Positions 8,589-17,798 of a stretch of DNA of 64,000 nt are shown here, in pieces; position 1 is the stretch's first letter, and each line of letters opens with the position of its first letter. Below the pieces are notes generated by a model, which saw only the letters and a list, made by a program, of their open reading frames with translations, was not told the origin of the DNA and made no database searches. This DNA comes from an uncultured Clostridium sp. (lineage in GTDB: Bacteria; Bacillota; Clostridia; Lachnospirales; Lachnospiraceae): positions 1 through 64,000 of the forward strand of contig CAKSBP010000007.1 in the NCBI GenBank assembly GCA_934438135.1. The letters are read 5' to 3'. Both the position numbers and the translations under genes were made by a program.

Positions 8589-9701
8589 ATGAGTGTTGAA
8601 ATTAATATTGAGCATGCTGTAAAACGGTATAATAAAAATACAATTATTCCAGATTTATCAATACATATTAAAAATGGGGAGTTTTTCACACTTCTTGGTC
8701 CGTCTGGATGTGGAAAAACGACGCTGCTTCGTATGATTGCTGGATTTAATACGATTGAAGGCGGCGAAATTAAATTTGATCAGAAGGTAATCAATGATAT
8801 TTCAGCCCATAAGCGGAATATCGGTATGGTTTTTCAAAATTATGCAATTTTCCCACATTTGACGGTTCGTCAGAATGTAGAGTATGGTTTAAAACTACGA
8901 AAAGTCAAAAAAGCAGAAATGAAGCGAAGAGTAGATGAAATTCTGGATGTTGTAAAAATAACGGATTATCAGGAACGTCTGCCGGAAAGGCTTTCTGGAG
9001 GACAGCAGCAGAGAGTTGCACTGGCAAGAGCAATCGTAATTCATCCAAGTGTTCTTTTAATGGATGAGCCACTGTCTAATCTGGATGCAAAGCTTCGTGT
9101 AGAAATGCGGAGTGCTATCAGGGAAGTACAGAAGCAGGTTGGTATTACCACAGTTTATGTTACCCACGATCAGGAGGAAGCCCTTGCAGTTTCCGACCGC
9201 ATCGCTGTTATGAAGGAAGGGGTAATCCAGCAGATAGGTGAACCGGAACATATTTATACCAGACCATATAATGTATTTGTTGCAAATTTTATTGGACATT
9301 CTAACTGTTTTACAGCTAAAATCCAGAAGAAGGAAAATAAAATTCAGGCAGTTTTAGAAAATGGATATACCATTCCAATGGAACATCTTGTGGATTCTGT
9401 AATGGATGGACAGAAAGTAATTGTATCTATTCGTCCAGAGGAATTTATGCTTTCTGAAGAGGGAATGGAAGCGGAAGTAATGGAAAGAACGTTTCTTGGA
9501 AAATATGTAACTTATGATTTGCAGATTTTTGGAAAATGTGAGAAAACAATGATTGAGTTTTCGCAGGATGTTGGTCAGGCAGCCCAAACCTTAAAACATG
9601 GACAGAAGGTGAAACTGCAGCCAATTGCTTCGAAAATCAATGTATTTACGGAGGATGGAGAGTCCAGTCTGATAAAGGATGTGATACGTTATGACAGCTA
9701 A
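8589..9701 (+). CDS. ABC importer ATP-binding protein, FbpC/AfuC type
   Basis: ATPase subunit of 370 residues that powers the importer. It has Walker A GPSGCGKTTLL, the Q-loop segment GMVFQNYAIFPHLT, the signature LSGGQQQRVALARA, Walker B LLMDEPLSNLDAKLR and the switch histidine in VTHDQEEAL. A C-terminal TOBE-like extension covers roughly residues 235-360, as in the FbpC, PotA and MalK group. It lies 30 bp after the lipoprotein gene and overlaps the permease gene by 11 bp. Confidence 0.93.
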   Translation: MSVEINIEHAVKRYNKNTIIPDLSIHIKNGEFFTLLGPSGCGKTTLLRMIAGFNTIEGGEIKFDQKVINDISAHKRNIGMVFQNYAIFPHLTVRQNVEYGLKLRKVKKAEMKRRVDEILDVVKITDYQERLPERLSGGQQQRVALARAIVIHPSVLLMDEPLSNLDAKLRVEMRSAIREVQKQVGITTVYVTHDQEEALAVSDRIAVMKEGVIQQIGEPEHIYTRPYNVFVANFIGHSNCFTAKIQKKENKIQAVLENGYTIPMEHLVDSVMDGQKVIVSIRPEEFMLSEEGMEAEVMERTFLGKYVTYDLQIFGKCEKTMIEFSQDVGQAAQTLKHGQKVKLQPIASKINVFTEDGESSLIKDVIRYDS

Positions 9702-11349
9702 GAGAAAGTTTCGTTTTGATTTCTGGTCCGTTGTAACTCTTGTTATGATTTTGGTGTTTGCATTATTTCTGGTATATCCGCTGTTTTCCTTATTTATCAG
9801 TGGATTTCGGGATTCCAAAACCAATGCATTTACCATGGATAACTTTGTAAAGTTTTTTTCAAAGAAATATTATTACCGGGCATTAGGACATAGTTTTTTA
9901 GTAACCGTTTGTACGACCATTCTGGCAGTTCTCATTGGAGCACCATTGGCTTATCTGACAACTTCTTTTAAAGTAAAAGGAAAGGGACTCGTGGATGTCC
10001 TTGTTATTATATCCATGCTTTCTCCACCATTTATCGGAGCCTATTCCTGGATTCTTTTATGTGGTAGAAGTGGTGTAGTTACAAAGTTTTTATCCCGTGT
10101 ATTTGGATTCCAGATACCGTCTGTTTATGGGTTTGGCGGAATTTTATTAGTATTGACGTTAAAATTATTTCCTTACATTTATCTGTATACGTCAGGTGCT
10201 TTGAAAAAGGTGGATGCGTCATTAAGTGAAGCGGCAGAAAGCCTTGGATGCAGCGCTGTAAAAAAAGTAAGCACCATTGTGCTTCCATTAATTATGCCAA
10301 CAATCCTGGCAGGTTCTCTATTGGTTTTTATGAATGCTCTTGCCGATTTTGGAACACCGATGTTAATTGGAGAAGGCTATACGGTTATGCCAGTTTTGAT
10401 TTACAATGAGTTCATCAGTGAAATGGGTGGAACAGCGAATTTTGCTGCTGCCTTGGCTGTAATTATGGTTATTATTACGGCAGCTATTTTCCTGGGACAG
10501 AAATATGTAGTAAACAAAAAATCTTTCACCATGAGTTCCCTTCGACCGATTCAGGCGAAGAAATTGACTGGTGGGAAAAATATTGCGATGCATCTTTTTG
10601 TATACGCCGTTGTGCTTCTGGCGATTATACCACAGATTACGGTTATTTATACATCATTCCGTGCAACTAATGGTGCCATTTTCGTAAAAGGATACAGTCT
10701 GGAAAGTTACCGTTCCATTTTACGGAGCCTTGGAGAAGCAATTCGAAACACGTATGTATTTGGCGGAATTGCAATCGTGATTGTAATTCTTGTATCTATG
10801 ATGATTGCTTATATTACGGTTAGAAGAAAAAGCACTATTACAGGTATTATTGATACGATGACCATGTTTCCATACATTATCCCTGGTTCCGTTCTTGGTA
10901 TTACGTTGCTGCTTGCATTTAACAAACCTCCAATGCTCTTAAGTGGAACGGCATTTATTATCATTCTGGCATTCGTTGTCCGAAGACTTCCTTATACTCT
11001 TCGTTCCAGTGCCGCGATTTTGTATCAGTTAAGTCCGAGCATGGAAGAGGCAGCAATCAGTCTTGGCGACTCGCCTCTCAAAACATTTTTTAAAGTGACA
11101 GCAGTTATGATGATGCCGGGTGTATTATCAGGTGCTATTTTAAGTTGGGTTACCATTATTAATGAGTTAAGTGCATCTATCATTTTGTATACCGGTGCTA
11201 CCAGAACTATGTCCGTTTCTATTTATACAGAAGTTATCCGTGCTAGTTATGGTACGGCGGCAGCACTTTCTAGTATCCTGACACTGACAACCATTGTATC
11301 CTTATTAATCTTTTTTAAGGTATCAGGCAAAAAGGAAATCAGCTTATAG
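9691..11349 (+). CDS. ABC importer permease, fused two-domain FbpB type
   Basis: Membrane protein of 552 residues with two permease halves, each with about six hydrophobic helices. Each half carries an EAA loop that contacts the ATPase: EAAESLGCSAVKKV in the first and EAAISLGDSPLKTF in the second. This duplicated arrangement is typical of the FbpB/AfuB group. It begins inside the end of the ATPase gene and ends 2 bp before the sensor kinase gene, consistent with translational coupling. Confidence 0.92.
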   Translation: MTAKRKFRFDFWSVVTLVMILVFALFLVYPLFSLFISGFRDSKTNAFTMDNFVKFFSKKYYYRALGHSFLVTVCTTILAVLIGAPLAYLTTSFKVKGKGLVDVLVIISMLSPPFIGAYSWILLCGRSGVVTKFLSRVFGFQIPSVYGFGGILLVLTLKLFPYIYLYTSGALKKVDASLSEAAESLGCSAVKKVSTIVLPLIMPTILAGSLLVFMNALADFGTPMLIGEGYTVMPVLIYNEFISEMGGTANFAAALAVIMVIITAAIFLGQKYVVNKKSFTMSSLRPIQAKKLTGGKNIAMHLFVYAVVLLAIIPQITVIYTSFRATNGAIFVKGYSLESYRSILRSLGEAIRNTYVFGGIAIVIVILVSMMIAYITVRRKSTITGIIDTMTMFPYIIPGSVLGITLLLAFNKPPMLLSGTAFIIILAFVVRRLPYTLRSSAAILYQLSPSMEEAAISLGDSPLKTFFKVTAVMMMPGVLSGAILSWVTIINELSASIILYTGATRTMSVSIYTEVIRASYGTAAALSSILTLTTIVSLLIFFKVSGKKEISL

Positions 11350-11351
11350 GC

Positions 11352-13046
11352 ATGAAGAAAACAGGATGTTTTAAAGACAATATCCGCAATCTGTTTCTAT
11401 TGTATGCCATTATTCCAGTTATGCTGATGGTGGCAGGAGGCTTGCTTGTGTTTGTTCTGGTATGGAGAAATGAATTAATAAAGGAAGTAAATCATTCTAA
11501 TGCAGTGGTTTCCAGTGCACTAGAACAGACAATTGATATTTATTCCGATGGGTTGAATCAATTATGTGAGGGGGATGGTATCTGCCATTCCCTGAAAAAC
11601 CCATCGAAACAGTCAGAACTTTTTGAGCAGATTTATAACATTCAGAATATGGCAGATTATAAGGCTGATATTTATATTATGGATGAAAACCGAAACCCGA
11701 TATTAACAGAACAGGATAAAATACCAGAAAGTTTAAAAGCTTCTGAAAATGGAATATGGGGAATTTATCGTCTGATGGAAAAAAATCCACAACAGATTTC
11801 TATGAAAATTTCCGTAAATGCAGATGGAAAGCATGCAGATTTTCTATTGGGGCGGCCGATTATTACGAAAAATAAAAAAATGGCTTATGTTGTTTTTTTG
11901 TTGGAAGGCGAGACATTGGATTTTTTATTATCCAGTGTCTCAAATCAAACGGTAGTAACCGATTTACAGGGGCGGATTTTTATTACGAACCAGCATGCAT
12001 TTTCTGATAATTTAAATCGAATCAATTCAGAAATATCAAAAAAGAACGGATTTTTTTCTTACAAAGGAAAGCATTATATGATTCAGGCGGATAAAAAATG
12101 TAATTTTCCTTTAAGGATATATACGGTTGCTGATATTAGCAGCCAGGTAACTTCTTTTATCTGGATGGGTATATTTTTAGGTATTGTGTTTTTGGGGGTT
12201 CTGGTTATGGTTTTTATCAGTGCAGAGCCACTGGTAGAAAAAAATACAAAAGAACTGTTTGATATAGTAGAAGCATTTGAGCAGGTTATGCAGGGCAGTC
12301 TGGATGGTTATCTTTCATTGAAAAGCTGTAAAGAGTTTCAAATCATTGCAGAAGCATATAATATGATGCTGCGAAGCCTGAAGATACAGAATGCCAAAAA
12401 TCAAAAGATGACAGAAGATATTGCATTTATTCAGCTGAAACAGTTAGAATCTCAGTTTAATCCCCATTTTATATATAACACTCTGGAAAATATCCGTATT
12501 ATGATAAAGCTAGGGCCGAAGCAGGCAGATGAGATGATTCTTGCATTATCTTCCCTGCTCCGTTATTCTGTTCAATATGGCAAGGACAGTGCAACCGTCC
12601 AGGAGGACATAAAAAATCTTAAGAATTATCTGAAAATTCTGAAAATGAGGTTTCAGAAGAAATTTCAATATAAAATCCTGCTGGAAGAGTCTGTCATGGA
12701 GTGCCAGATTCCAAGACTTCTGCTTCAGCCACTGATAGAAAATGCAATTCAGTATGGAATGGCAGATCAGGGATGGCTGGAAGTTTGTATTGAAGGCTAT
12801 GAGAAAGATGGTATCATTACATTAATCTGTCGTGATAATGGAAGTGGTATTGACAATACGGTTTTAGAAGATGTAAATTTAATATTAGAGAAGTCCGAAA
12901 ATAAAAGTGGACATTTAGGCTTATACAATATACATAAGAGAATTCGTCTAAAATATGGTAGAAACTATGGAGTACAGATTCAAAGTACAAAAGGGGCAGG
13001 AACGGTAGTATCTGTTAGACTGCCAGCAGATAGGAAGAGAGTGTGA
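11352..13046 (+). CDS. YesM-type sensor histidine kinase
   Basis: A 564-residue membrane sensor. There is one hydrophobic helix near residues 17-38, an extracellular sensor domain to about residue 265, a second helix, a HAMP-like linker and a His_kinase/HATPase module. The phosphate acceptor is His372 in NPHFIYNTLE. The ATP-binding N box is PLIENAIQYG, followed by DNGSGI and GHLGLYNIHKRI. It sits between the importer permease and its response regulator, so it probably senses the importer's substrate or a related sugar or phosphate ester outside the cell. Confidence 0.92.
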   Translation: MKKTGCFKDNIRNLFLLYAIIPVMLMVAGGLLVFVLVWRNELIKEVNHSNAVVSSALEQTIDIYSDGLNQLCEGDGICHSLKNPSKQSELFEQIYNIQNMADYKADIYIMDENRNPILTEQDKIPESLKASENGIWGIYRLMEKNPQQISMKISVNADGKHADFLLGRPIITKNKKMAYVVFLLEGETLDFLLSSVSNQTVVTDLQGRIFITNQHAFSDNLNRINSEISKKNGFFSYKGKHYMIQADKKCNFPLRIYTVADISSQVTSFIWMGIFLGIVFLGVLVMVFISAEPLVEKNTKELFDIVEAFEQVMQGSLDGYLSLKSCKEFQIIAEAYNMMLRSLKIQNAKNQKMTEDIAFIQLKQLESQFNPHFIYNTLENIRIMIKLGPKQADEMILALSSLLRYSVQYGKDSATVQEDIKNLKNYLKILKMRFQKKFQYKILLEESVMECQIPRLLLQPLIENAIQYGMADQGWLEVCIEGYEKDGIITLICRDNGSGIDNTVLEDVNLILEKSENKSGHLGLYNIHKRIRLKYGRNYGVQIQSTKGAGTVVSVRLPADRKRV

Positions 13047-13047
13047 T

Positions 13048-13833
13048 ATGTTAAAAGTTTTAATTGTAGAAGATGAGGATATCATTCGAAGGGGGATGGC
13101 TTTTACAATTGACTGGGTTCGAATGAAGTGTGTTGTAGTTGGGGAGGCGGAAAATGGAAAAGAAGGTTTAGAAAAAATTCTGGAATTATCACCAGATATT
13201 GTAATCACCGATTTGAAAATGCCGATTATGGGTGGCATTGAAATGATACGGAAAGCCTCAGAAAATCGGAAATTTAAAAGCATTATCCTGACCAGCTATG
13301 CTGATTTTGATTATGCGAAGCAGGCAATTGACCTTCGGGTAAATGAATATTTGTTAAAGCCTCTGGATGAGGAAAAATTACGGCTTGCAGTACAGAAGAT
13401 TTCAGAAGAATTAAAGGAATCCGAGCAAAACAAAAAGGCCGTAAAAATTAATTTTGAATATTATATGAAATTAGATCAGACGGAAAACCAGTATGTGGCG
13501 AAAGCAGTGAAAAAGGTGGAAAAGGAATACTCGGAAAAAATCAGTATTGAATCCATTTCCGAAGAGCTTGGTGTCAGCAGCAGTTATCTGACTAGAAAGT
13601 TTAAAGACATTACTGGACATACCTTTTTGGATTTTCTAAATAAATACCGGGTGCAGCAGGCAGTCAAACTTTTGATTACGAGAAAATACCGGGTTTATGA
13701 AATTTCTGATATGGTCGGATTCAGCAGTTATAAGCATTTTTGTGCTGTTTTTAAAAAATATACATATGTGTCGCCGACTGGTTTTTTGAAAGCTGGTGAG
13801 GAAAGTGAGCGAAAGACGGATGCTTCCATGTGA
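13048..13833 (+). CDS. YesN-type response regulator with AraC DNA-binding domain
   Basis: A 261-residue regulator. The receiver domain occupies residues 1-120, with acidic residues 8-10 and the phosphorylated Asp55 in ITDLKMP. A short linker leads to an AraC-type double HTH from about residue 155, including ISEELGVSSSYLTRKFK and ISDMVGFSSYKHFCAVFKK. It is shorter than many YesN proteins, which carry a middle domain. It starts 1 bp after the kinase stop and is the last gene of the importer operon. Its stop codon lies in the loop of the operon terminator. Confidence 0.92.
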   Translation: MLKVLIVEDEDIIRRGMAFTIDWVRMKCVVVGEAENGKEGLEKILELSPDIVITDLKMPIMGGIEMIRKASENRKFKSIILTSYADFDYAKQAIDLRVNEYLLKPLDEEKLRLAVQKISEELKESEQNKKAVKINFEYYMKLDQTENQYVAKAVKKVEKEYSEKISIESISEELGVSSSYLTRKFKDITGHTFLDFLNKYRVQQAVKLLITRKYRVYEISDMVGFSSYKHFCAVFKKYTYVSPTGFLKAGEESERKTDASM

Positions 13834-13848
13834 AGCATTCGTCTTTTT
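13815..13848 (+). terminator. terminator of the importer operon, overlapping the gene end
   Basis: GACGGATGCTTC and GAAGCATTCGTC form a 12-position stem with one G-T pair, followed by five T. The TGA of the response regulator gene is in the hairpin loop, so ribosomes finishing the gene could influence termination. Confidence 0.85.
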
Positions 13849-13888
13849 AATGAAAACAGCAGAATTCATGAAGAGTCCTCAGAAAAAC

Positions 13889-13917
13889 TTGACAACCCCC
13901 TCTAATTCGATCATAAT
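13889..13917 (+). promoter_or_regulatory. promoter of the GH3 lipoprotein gene
   Basis: TTGACA (13889-13894), 17 bp, CATAAT (13912-13917). It is well placed about 50 bp before the gene. Confidence 0.7.
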
Positions 13918-13968
13918 ACAAAGTAATGTCGAAATGCCACTTTATTAGGAATGTAGAGGTAAGAGGAA

Positions 13969-15255
13969 ATGAAAAAAGTATTTTTAATCATACTGTTAGG
14001 CCTTATATTGGTCGGATGCGGTAAAGAAAAGAATCGAATTCCAAATGCAGCAGCATCGGAAGCTAAAGAACCAGAAACTGCTGAACCAGAAGAGCCGACA
14101 GCAGCCGAAGATAAGGAAGAAGGAAAGGTTGTTACAGATGAAGTTATTATTGATTCTATGGCAGAAGAGATTTTAAACCAGATGACCATTGAAGAAAAAA
14201 TTGGTCAGATGTTTCTTGTAAACCTGGAGGGATTGGATAATTCACAGGGAAATTATTATGAACACCGTGCTTTTACGAAAAGAATGCAGCGCTCATTGAA
14301 AAAATATGGTGTAGGCGGTGTCATTCTATTTTCTAGAAACATTGAAACGAGAAATCAGACAATAAAACTGATTCAGAAACTGCAGAATCATTCGAAAGTC
14401 CCATTGTGGGTTGCAGTGGATGAAGAAGGCGGAGATGTTGCCAGAATTGCCAATAACGAAAATATGGGAACAACTAAATTTCCAAGCATGTGGGAAGTTG
14501 GTGCTAATGAAAATGAAGACTATGCCTATGATATGGGAAGTACGATTGCCAACGATATCAGTGCATTAGGCTTTAACTTAGATTTTGCACCGGTTGCCGA
14601 TGTAAAAACAAATGAAACCAATACCGAAATTGGAAACCGTTCTTTTGGCGACGATGCCGACAAGGTTGCTTCCATGGTCTGCGCTGTAGTCAAAGGTCTT
14701 CAAGATAATGGGGTCAGTGCAGCACTGAAACATTTTCCAGGAGATGGTGATGTAGAAGGAGATACTCATTTCTCCAGCGTTAACATCGATAACGACTTAA
14801 ACCGTCTTAGAAATGTGGACTTTGTTCCATTTAAAGAAGGCATCAAAGCAGGTGTGGACTTTGTGATGGTTTCCCACATTTCCATCAGCCGTGTTGCCGG
14901 AAATACAACACCGGCCAGTCTTTCTAATCTAGTCATGAAAACAATTTTGCGGAATGAACTGGAATTTAAAGGATTGATTATTACCGATGCAATGGATATG
15001 AAAGCCATTACGAATCATTATTCTGCTGCAGAAGCTGCAGTAAAATCTGTAAAGGCAGGTGCCGATATTGTTTTGGAACCAGCAGATTTCCAGGATGCAT
15101 ATAACGGAGTATATAATGCATATATAAATGGAAAGATTACAGAAGAGCGAATTAATGATTCTGTGCTTCGAAACTTAAAGATGAAAATCAAACAGGGAAT
15201 TATTTTGTCAAATTCAGATTTGATTCCGGAGGATTCTTCTTTGACTTATAAGTAA
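13969..15255 (+). CDS. GH3 beta-N-acetylhexosaminidase-like lipoprotein (NagZ family)
   Basis: A 428-residue surface lipoprotein with signal MKKVFLIILLGLILVGC (lipidated Cys17), an acidic Pro/Glu/Ala-rich linker to about residue 50, and one GH3 catalytic domain. It keeps the NagZ features: KHFPGDGD, the Asp-His dyad Asp265/His267 in GDTHF, and the nucleophile Asp340 in ITDAMDM. The usual PGHGD is PGDGD here. It probably removes N-acetylglucosamine from peptidoglycan fragments outside the cell. It has its own promoter and looks monocistronic. Confidence 0.85.
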   Translation: MKKVFLIILLGLILVGCGKEKNRIPNAAASEAKEPETAEPEEPTAAEDKEEGKVVTDEVIIDSMAEEILNQMTIEEKIGQMFLVNLEGLDNSQGNYYEHRAFTKRMQRSLKKYGVGGVILFSRNIETRNQTIKLIQKLQNHSKVPLWVAVDEEGGDVARIANNENMGTTKFPSMWEVGANENEDYAYDMGSTIANDISALGFNLDFAPVADVKTNETNTEIGNRSFGDDADKVASMVCAVVKGLQDNGVSAALKHFPGDGDVEGDTHFSSVNIDNDLNRLRNVDFVPFKEGIKAGVDFVMVSHISISRVAGNTTPASLSNLVMKTILRNELEFKGLIITDAMDMKAITNHYSAAEAAVKSVKAGADIVLEPADFQDAYNGVYNAYINGKITEERINDSVLRNLKMKIKQGIILSNSDLIPEDSSLTYK

Positions 15256-15342
15256 AAGAAATATATTTTAAAACCTATGCTTATTTTGAAAAAAGAAATC
15301 GATTTTTTTTTGGCTTTTTAATATGAAAACGTAAAAAAGCTA

Positions 15343-15370
15343 TTGTTTATTTTTTCTGTTTTATTATAAT
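15343..15370 (+). promoter_or_regulatory. promoter of purC
   Basis: TTGTTT (15343-15348) and TATAAT (15365-15370) are 16 bp apart. The leader of about 105 nt contains an inverted repeat (CCATGTTTTAT with ATAAACGTGG, about 15411-15434) that could be a protein site or an RNA hairpin. I see no known purine riboswitch. Confidence 0.55.
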
Positions 15371-15481
15371 TGAATTGTAAATCTAACTGGCAGCGTGCCG
15401 AGGTAGTTCGCCATGTTTTATACATAAACGTGGTTAATAATAAAAGGTTTTACTTAGAAGAAAAGGATAGGTGGCAGGAAA

Positions 15482-16189
15482 ATGAAGAAATTGGATATGT
15501 TATACGAGGGAAAAGCAAAGAAAGTTTTCAGTACTGACGTAGAAGATGTATTAATCGTGGATTATAAAGACGATGCTACTGCTTTCAATGGAGTGAAAAA
15601 AGGTACGATTACAGGAAAAGGTGTTATCAACAACAAAATGACGAATTACCTGTTCCAGATGCTTGAGAAAAAAGGCATTCCAACTCATTATGTGGAAGAG
15701 TTAAGCGACAGAGAAACTGCAGTAAAGAAAGTGGAAATCGTTCCATTGGAAGTCATTGTACGTAATGTTGCAGCCGGAAGCTTTTCCAAAAAATTAGGCA
15801 TTGAAGAAGGTAAGAAACTGCTTTGTCCTACATTGGAATTCAGCTACAAAGATGATGCACTTGGCGATCCAATGATTAATGACTACTATGCAATTGCTAT
15901 TGGTGCTGCTACAAAGGAAGAAATCGATGCAATTACAGATATGGTTTTTAAAATCAATGATTTCTTAGTAGAATTCTTCGGTGACTGCGGAATTGACTTA
16001 ATTGATTTTAAAGTTGAATTTGGAAGATACAAAGGACAGGTTATTTTGGCAGATGAAATTTCTCCTGATACCTGCCGTTTTTGGGATAAGAAAACCCATG
16101 AGAAATTAGACAAAGACCGTTTCAGAAGAGATCTTGGCGGGGTAGAAGATGCTTATAATGAGGTAGCAAAGAGAATCGGTCTCAAATAA
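15482..16189 (+). CDS. purC: phosphoribosylaminoimidazole-succinocarboxamide synthase
   Basis: SAICAR synthetase of 235 residues, the usual size. It joins aspartate to CAIR with ATP in purine synthesis. Typical stretches are LYEGKAKKVF at the N-terminus, KGVINNKMTNYLFQMLE, EVIVRNVAAGS and the metal and nucleotide region LADEISPDTCRFWD. It is first of three purine genes, followed by a terminator-like hairpin, then purF and purB. Confidence 0.97.
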   Translation: MKKLDMLYEGKAKKVFSTDVEDVLIVDYKDDATAFNGVKKGTITGKGVINNKMTNYLFQMLEKKGIPTHYVEELSDRETAVKKVEIVPLEVIVRNVAAGSFSKKLGIEEGKKLLCPTLEFSYKDDALGDPMINDYYAIAIGAATKEEIDAITDMVFKINDFLVEFFGDCGIDLIDFKVEFGRYKGQVILADEISPDTCRFWDKKTHEKLDKDRFRRDLGGVEDAYNEVAKRIGLK

Positions 16190-16202
16190 ATAGAAGCCAA
16201 AT

Positions 16203-16240
16203 AGAACCGGCGCCACTTTTGTGACGCTTGTTCTTTTCTT
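16203..16240 (+). terminator. terminator-like hairpin between purC and purF
   Basis: GAAC, GCG and CAC segments pair with GTG, CGC and GTTC around a TTTT loop, followed by TTTTCTT. It probably reduces or stops read-through from purC; purF then needs its own promoter, which I could not assign with confidence. Confidence 0.6.
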
Positions 16241-16315
16241 AGCAGACAGGCAGTTCTGCGTTGAAATGTTTCTGCATAGTATTAGTGGAATTAACTTAAA
16301 AAGAGAGGATATGTC

Positions 16316-17752
16316 ATGAGTAATTTAGTTAGTGAGTATAAATCAGATGAACTTCATGAAGAATGTGGTGTTTTTGGTATATATGATTTAGATGGTGGAG
16401 ACATTGCTTCTTCCATTTATTATGGGTTATTTGCACTACAACACAGAGGACAGGAAAGCTGCGGTATTGCAGTAAGCGAAACGAGCGGACCGAAAGGAAA
16501 AGTACAGTCCTGCAAGGGAATGGGAATTGTAAACGAAGTATTTAATCATGAAAATCTTGGTCGTCTCAAAGGAGACATTGGCGTTGGACACGTTAGATAT
16601 TCCACAGCAGGTGCAAGCAATGAAGCTAATACACAGCCTTTGGTATTAAATTATGTAAAAGGTACCTTGGCACTTGCCCACAATGGCAATCTTACCAATG
16701 CACCGGAATTGAAACGGGAATTAGAGTATACTGGTGCTATTTTTCAGACAACCATTGACTCTGAGGTAATTGCGTATCATATTGCAAGAGAACGTCTGAA
16801 AACACCAGATGTCGAAAGTGCTGTAAAAAATGCAGTACAAAAAATCAAAGGTGCTTTTTCTTTGATTATCATGAGTCCGAGAAAATTAATTGGTGTCAGA
16901 GATCCATTTGGCTTTCGTCCGTTAGTAATTGGAAAACGCGATAATTCCTATATTTTGGCTTCTGAGACCTGTGCATTGGATGCAGTCAGTGCAGAATTTG
17001 TACGTGATGTGGAACCGGGTGAAATTGTTACAATCAGTAAAGCTGGTATTAAATCTGATAAGAGCCTTCAGAGAAAGAAACCTGCAAAATGTATTTTCGA
17101 ATATATTTATTTTGCAAGGCCAGACAGCTACATTGATGGTGTGAGCGTATATAATTCCAGAATTATGGCTGGTAAGATTTTAGCTCAGACACATCCATGT
17201 GAAGCGGATATTGTTGTTGGAGTTCCAGATTCTGGAAATTCTGCCGCTATGGGATTTGCCTTAGAAAGCGGTATCCCTTATGGTATGGGATTTATCAAAA
17301 ACAGTTACGTAGGAAGAACCTTTATTAAACCGAAACAATCCGTTCGTGAATCGGCGGTTAAGATAAAATTAAATGTATTACAGGAAGTTGTAAAAGGAAA
17401 ACGAGTTGTTATGGTAGATGATTCCATTGTTCGTGGTACAACCAGTGAAAGAATTGTTCGTATGCTTAAAAATGCAGGAGCAACCGAAGTGCATGTAAGA
17501 ATCAGTTCACCACCATTTTTATATCCATGTTATTTTGGTACAGATGTGCCATCCTGCGACCAGTTGATTGCTCATAACATGACTGTAGATGGAATTTGTA
17601 AAGCAATTGGAGCAGATTCTCTTGGATACTTAGATGGTGAACGTTTATCTGAATTGATAGATGGGGATACTGGATATTGTGATGCCTGCTTCTCAGGCAG
17701 TTATCCAGTAGAGCCACCAAAAGAAGATATCCGCGGAGATTACGATAAATAA
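16316..17752 (+). CDS. purF: amidophosphoribosyltransferase
   Basis: First committed enzyme of purine synthesis, 478 residues, converting PRPP and glutamine to phosphoribosylamine. The glutaminase nucleophile is Cys17 in EECGVFGIY, exposed after removal of a short propeptide, as in the Bacillus-type enzyme. The PRPP loop is VVMVDDSIVRGTTS. Later cysteines (KCIFEYIYFARP, PSCDQL, CDACF) fit the iron-sulfur-containing class. It is 46 bp upstream of purB. Confidence 0.97.
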   Translation: MSNLVSEYKSDELHEECGVFGIYDLDGGDIASSIYYGLFALQHRGQESCGIAVSETSGPKGKVQSCKGMGIVNEVFNHENLGRLKGDIGVGHVRYSTAGASNEANTQPLVLNYVKGTLALAHNGNLTNAPELKRELEYTGAIFQTTIDSEVIAYHIARERLKTPDVESAVKNAVQKIKGAFSLIIMSPRKLIGVRDPFGFRPLVIGKRDNSYILASETCALDAVSAEFVRDVEPGEIVTISKAGIKSDKSLQRKKPAKCIFEYIYFARPDSYIDGVSVYNSRIMAGKILAQTHPCEADIVVGVPDSGNSAAMGFALESGIPYGMGFIKNSYVGRTFIKPKQSVRESAVKIKLNVLQEVVKGKRVVMVDDSIVRGTTSERIVRMLKNAGATEVHVRISSPPFLYPCYFGTDVPSCDQLIAHNMTVDGICKAIGADSLGYLDGERLSELIDGDTGYCDACFSGSYPVEPPKEDIRGDYDK

Positions 17753-17798
17753 AATTTTTATTAGCCAGAAGAAATGAAAGAAAGTACAGGAGGTTATT

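Noticed and set aside
15371..15481. Purine or PRPP riboswitch before purC
   Set aside because: Conserved core blocks of these aptamers were not found; only an inverted repeat is visible.
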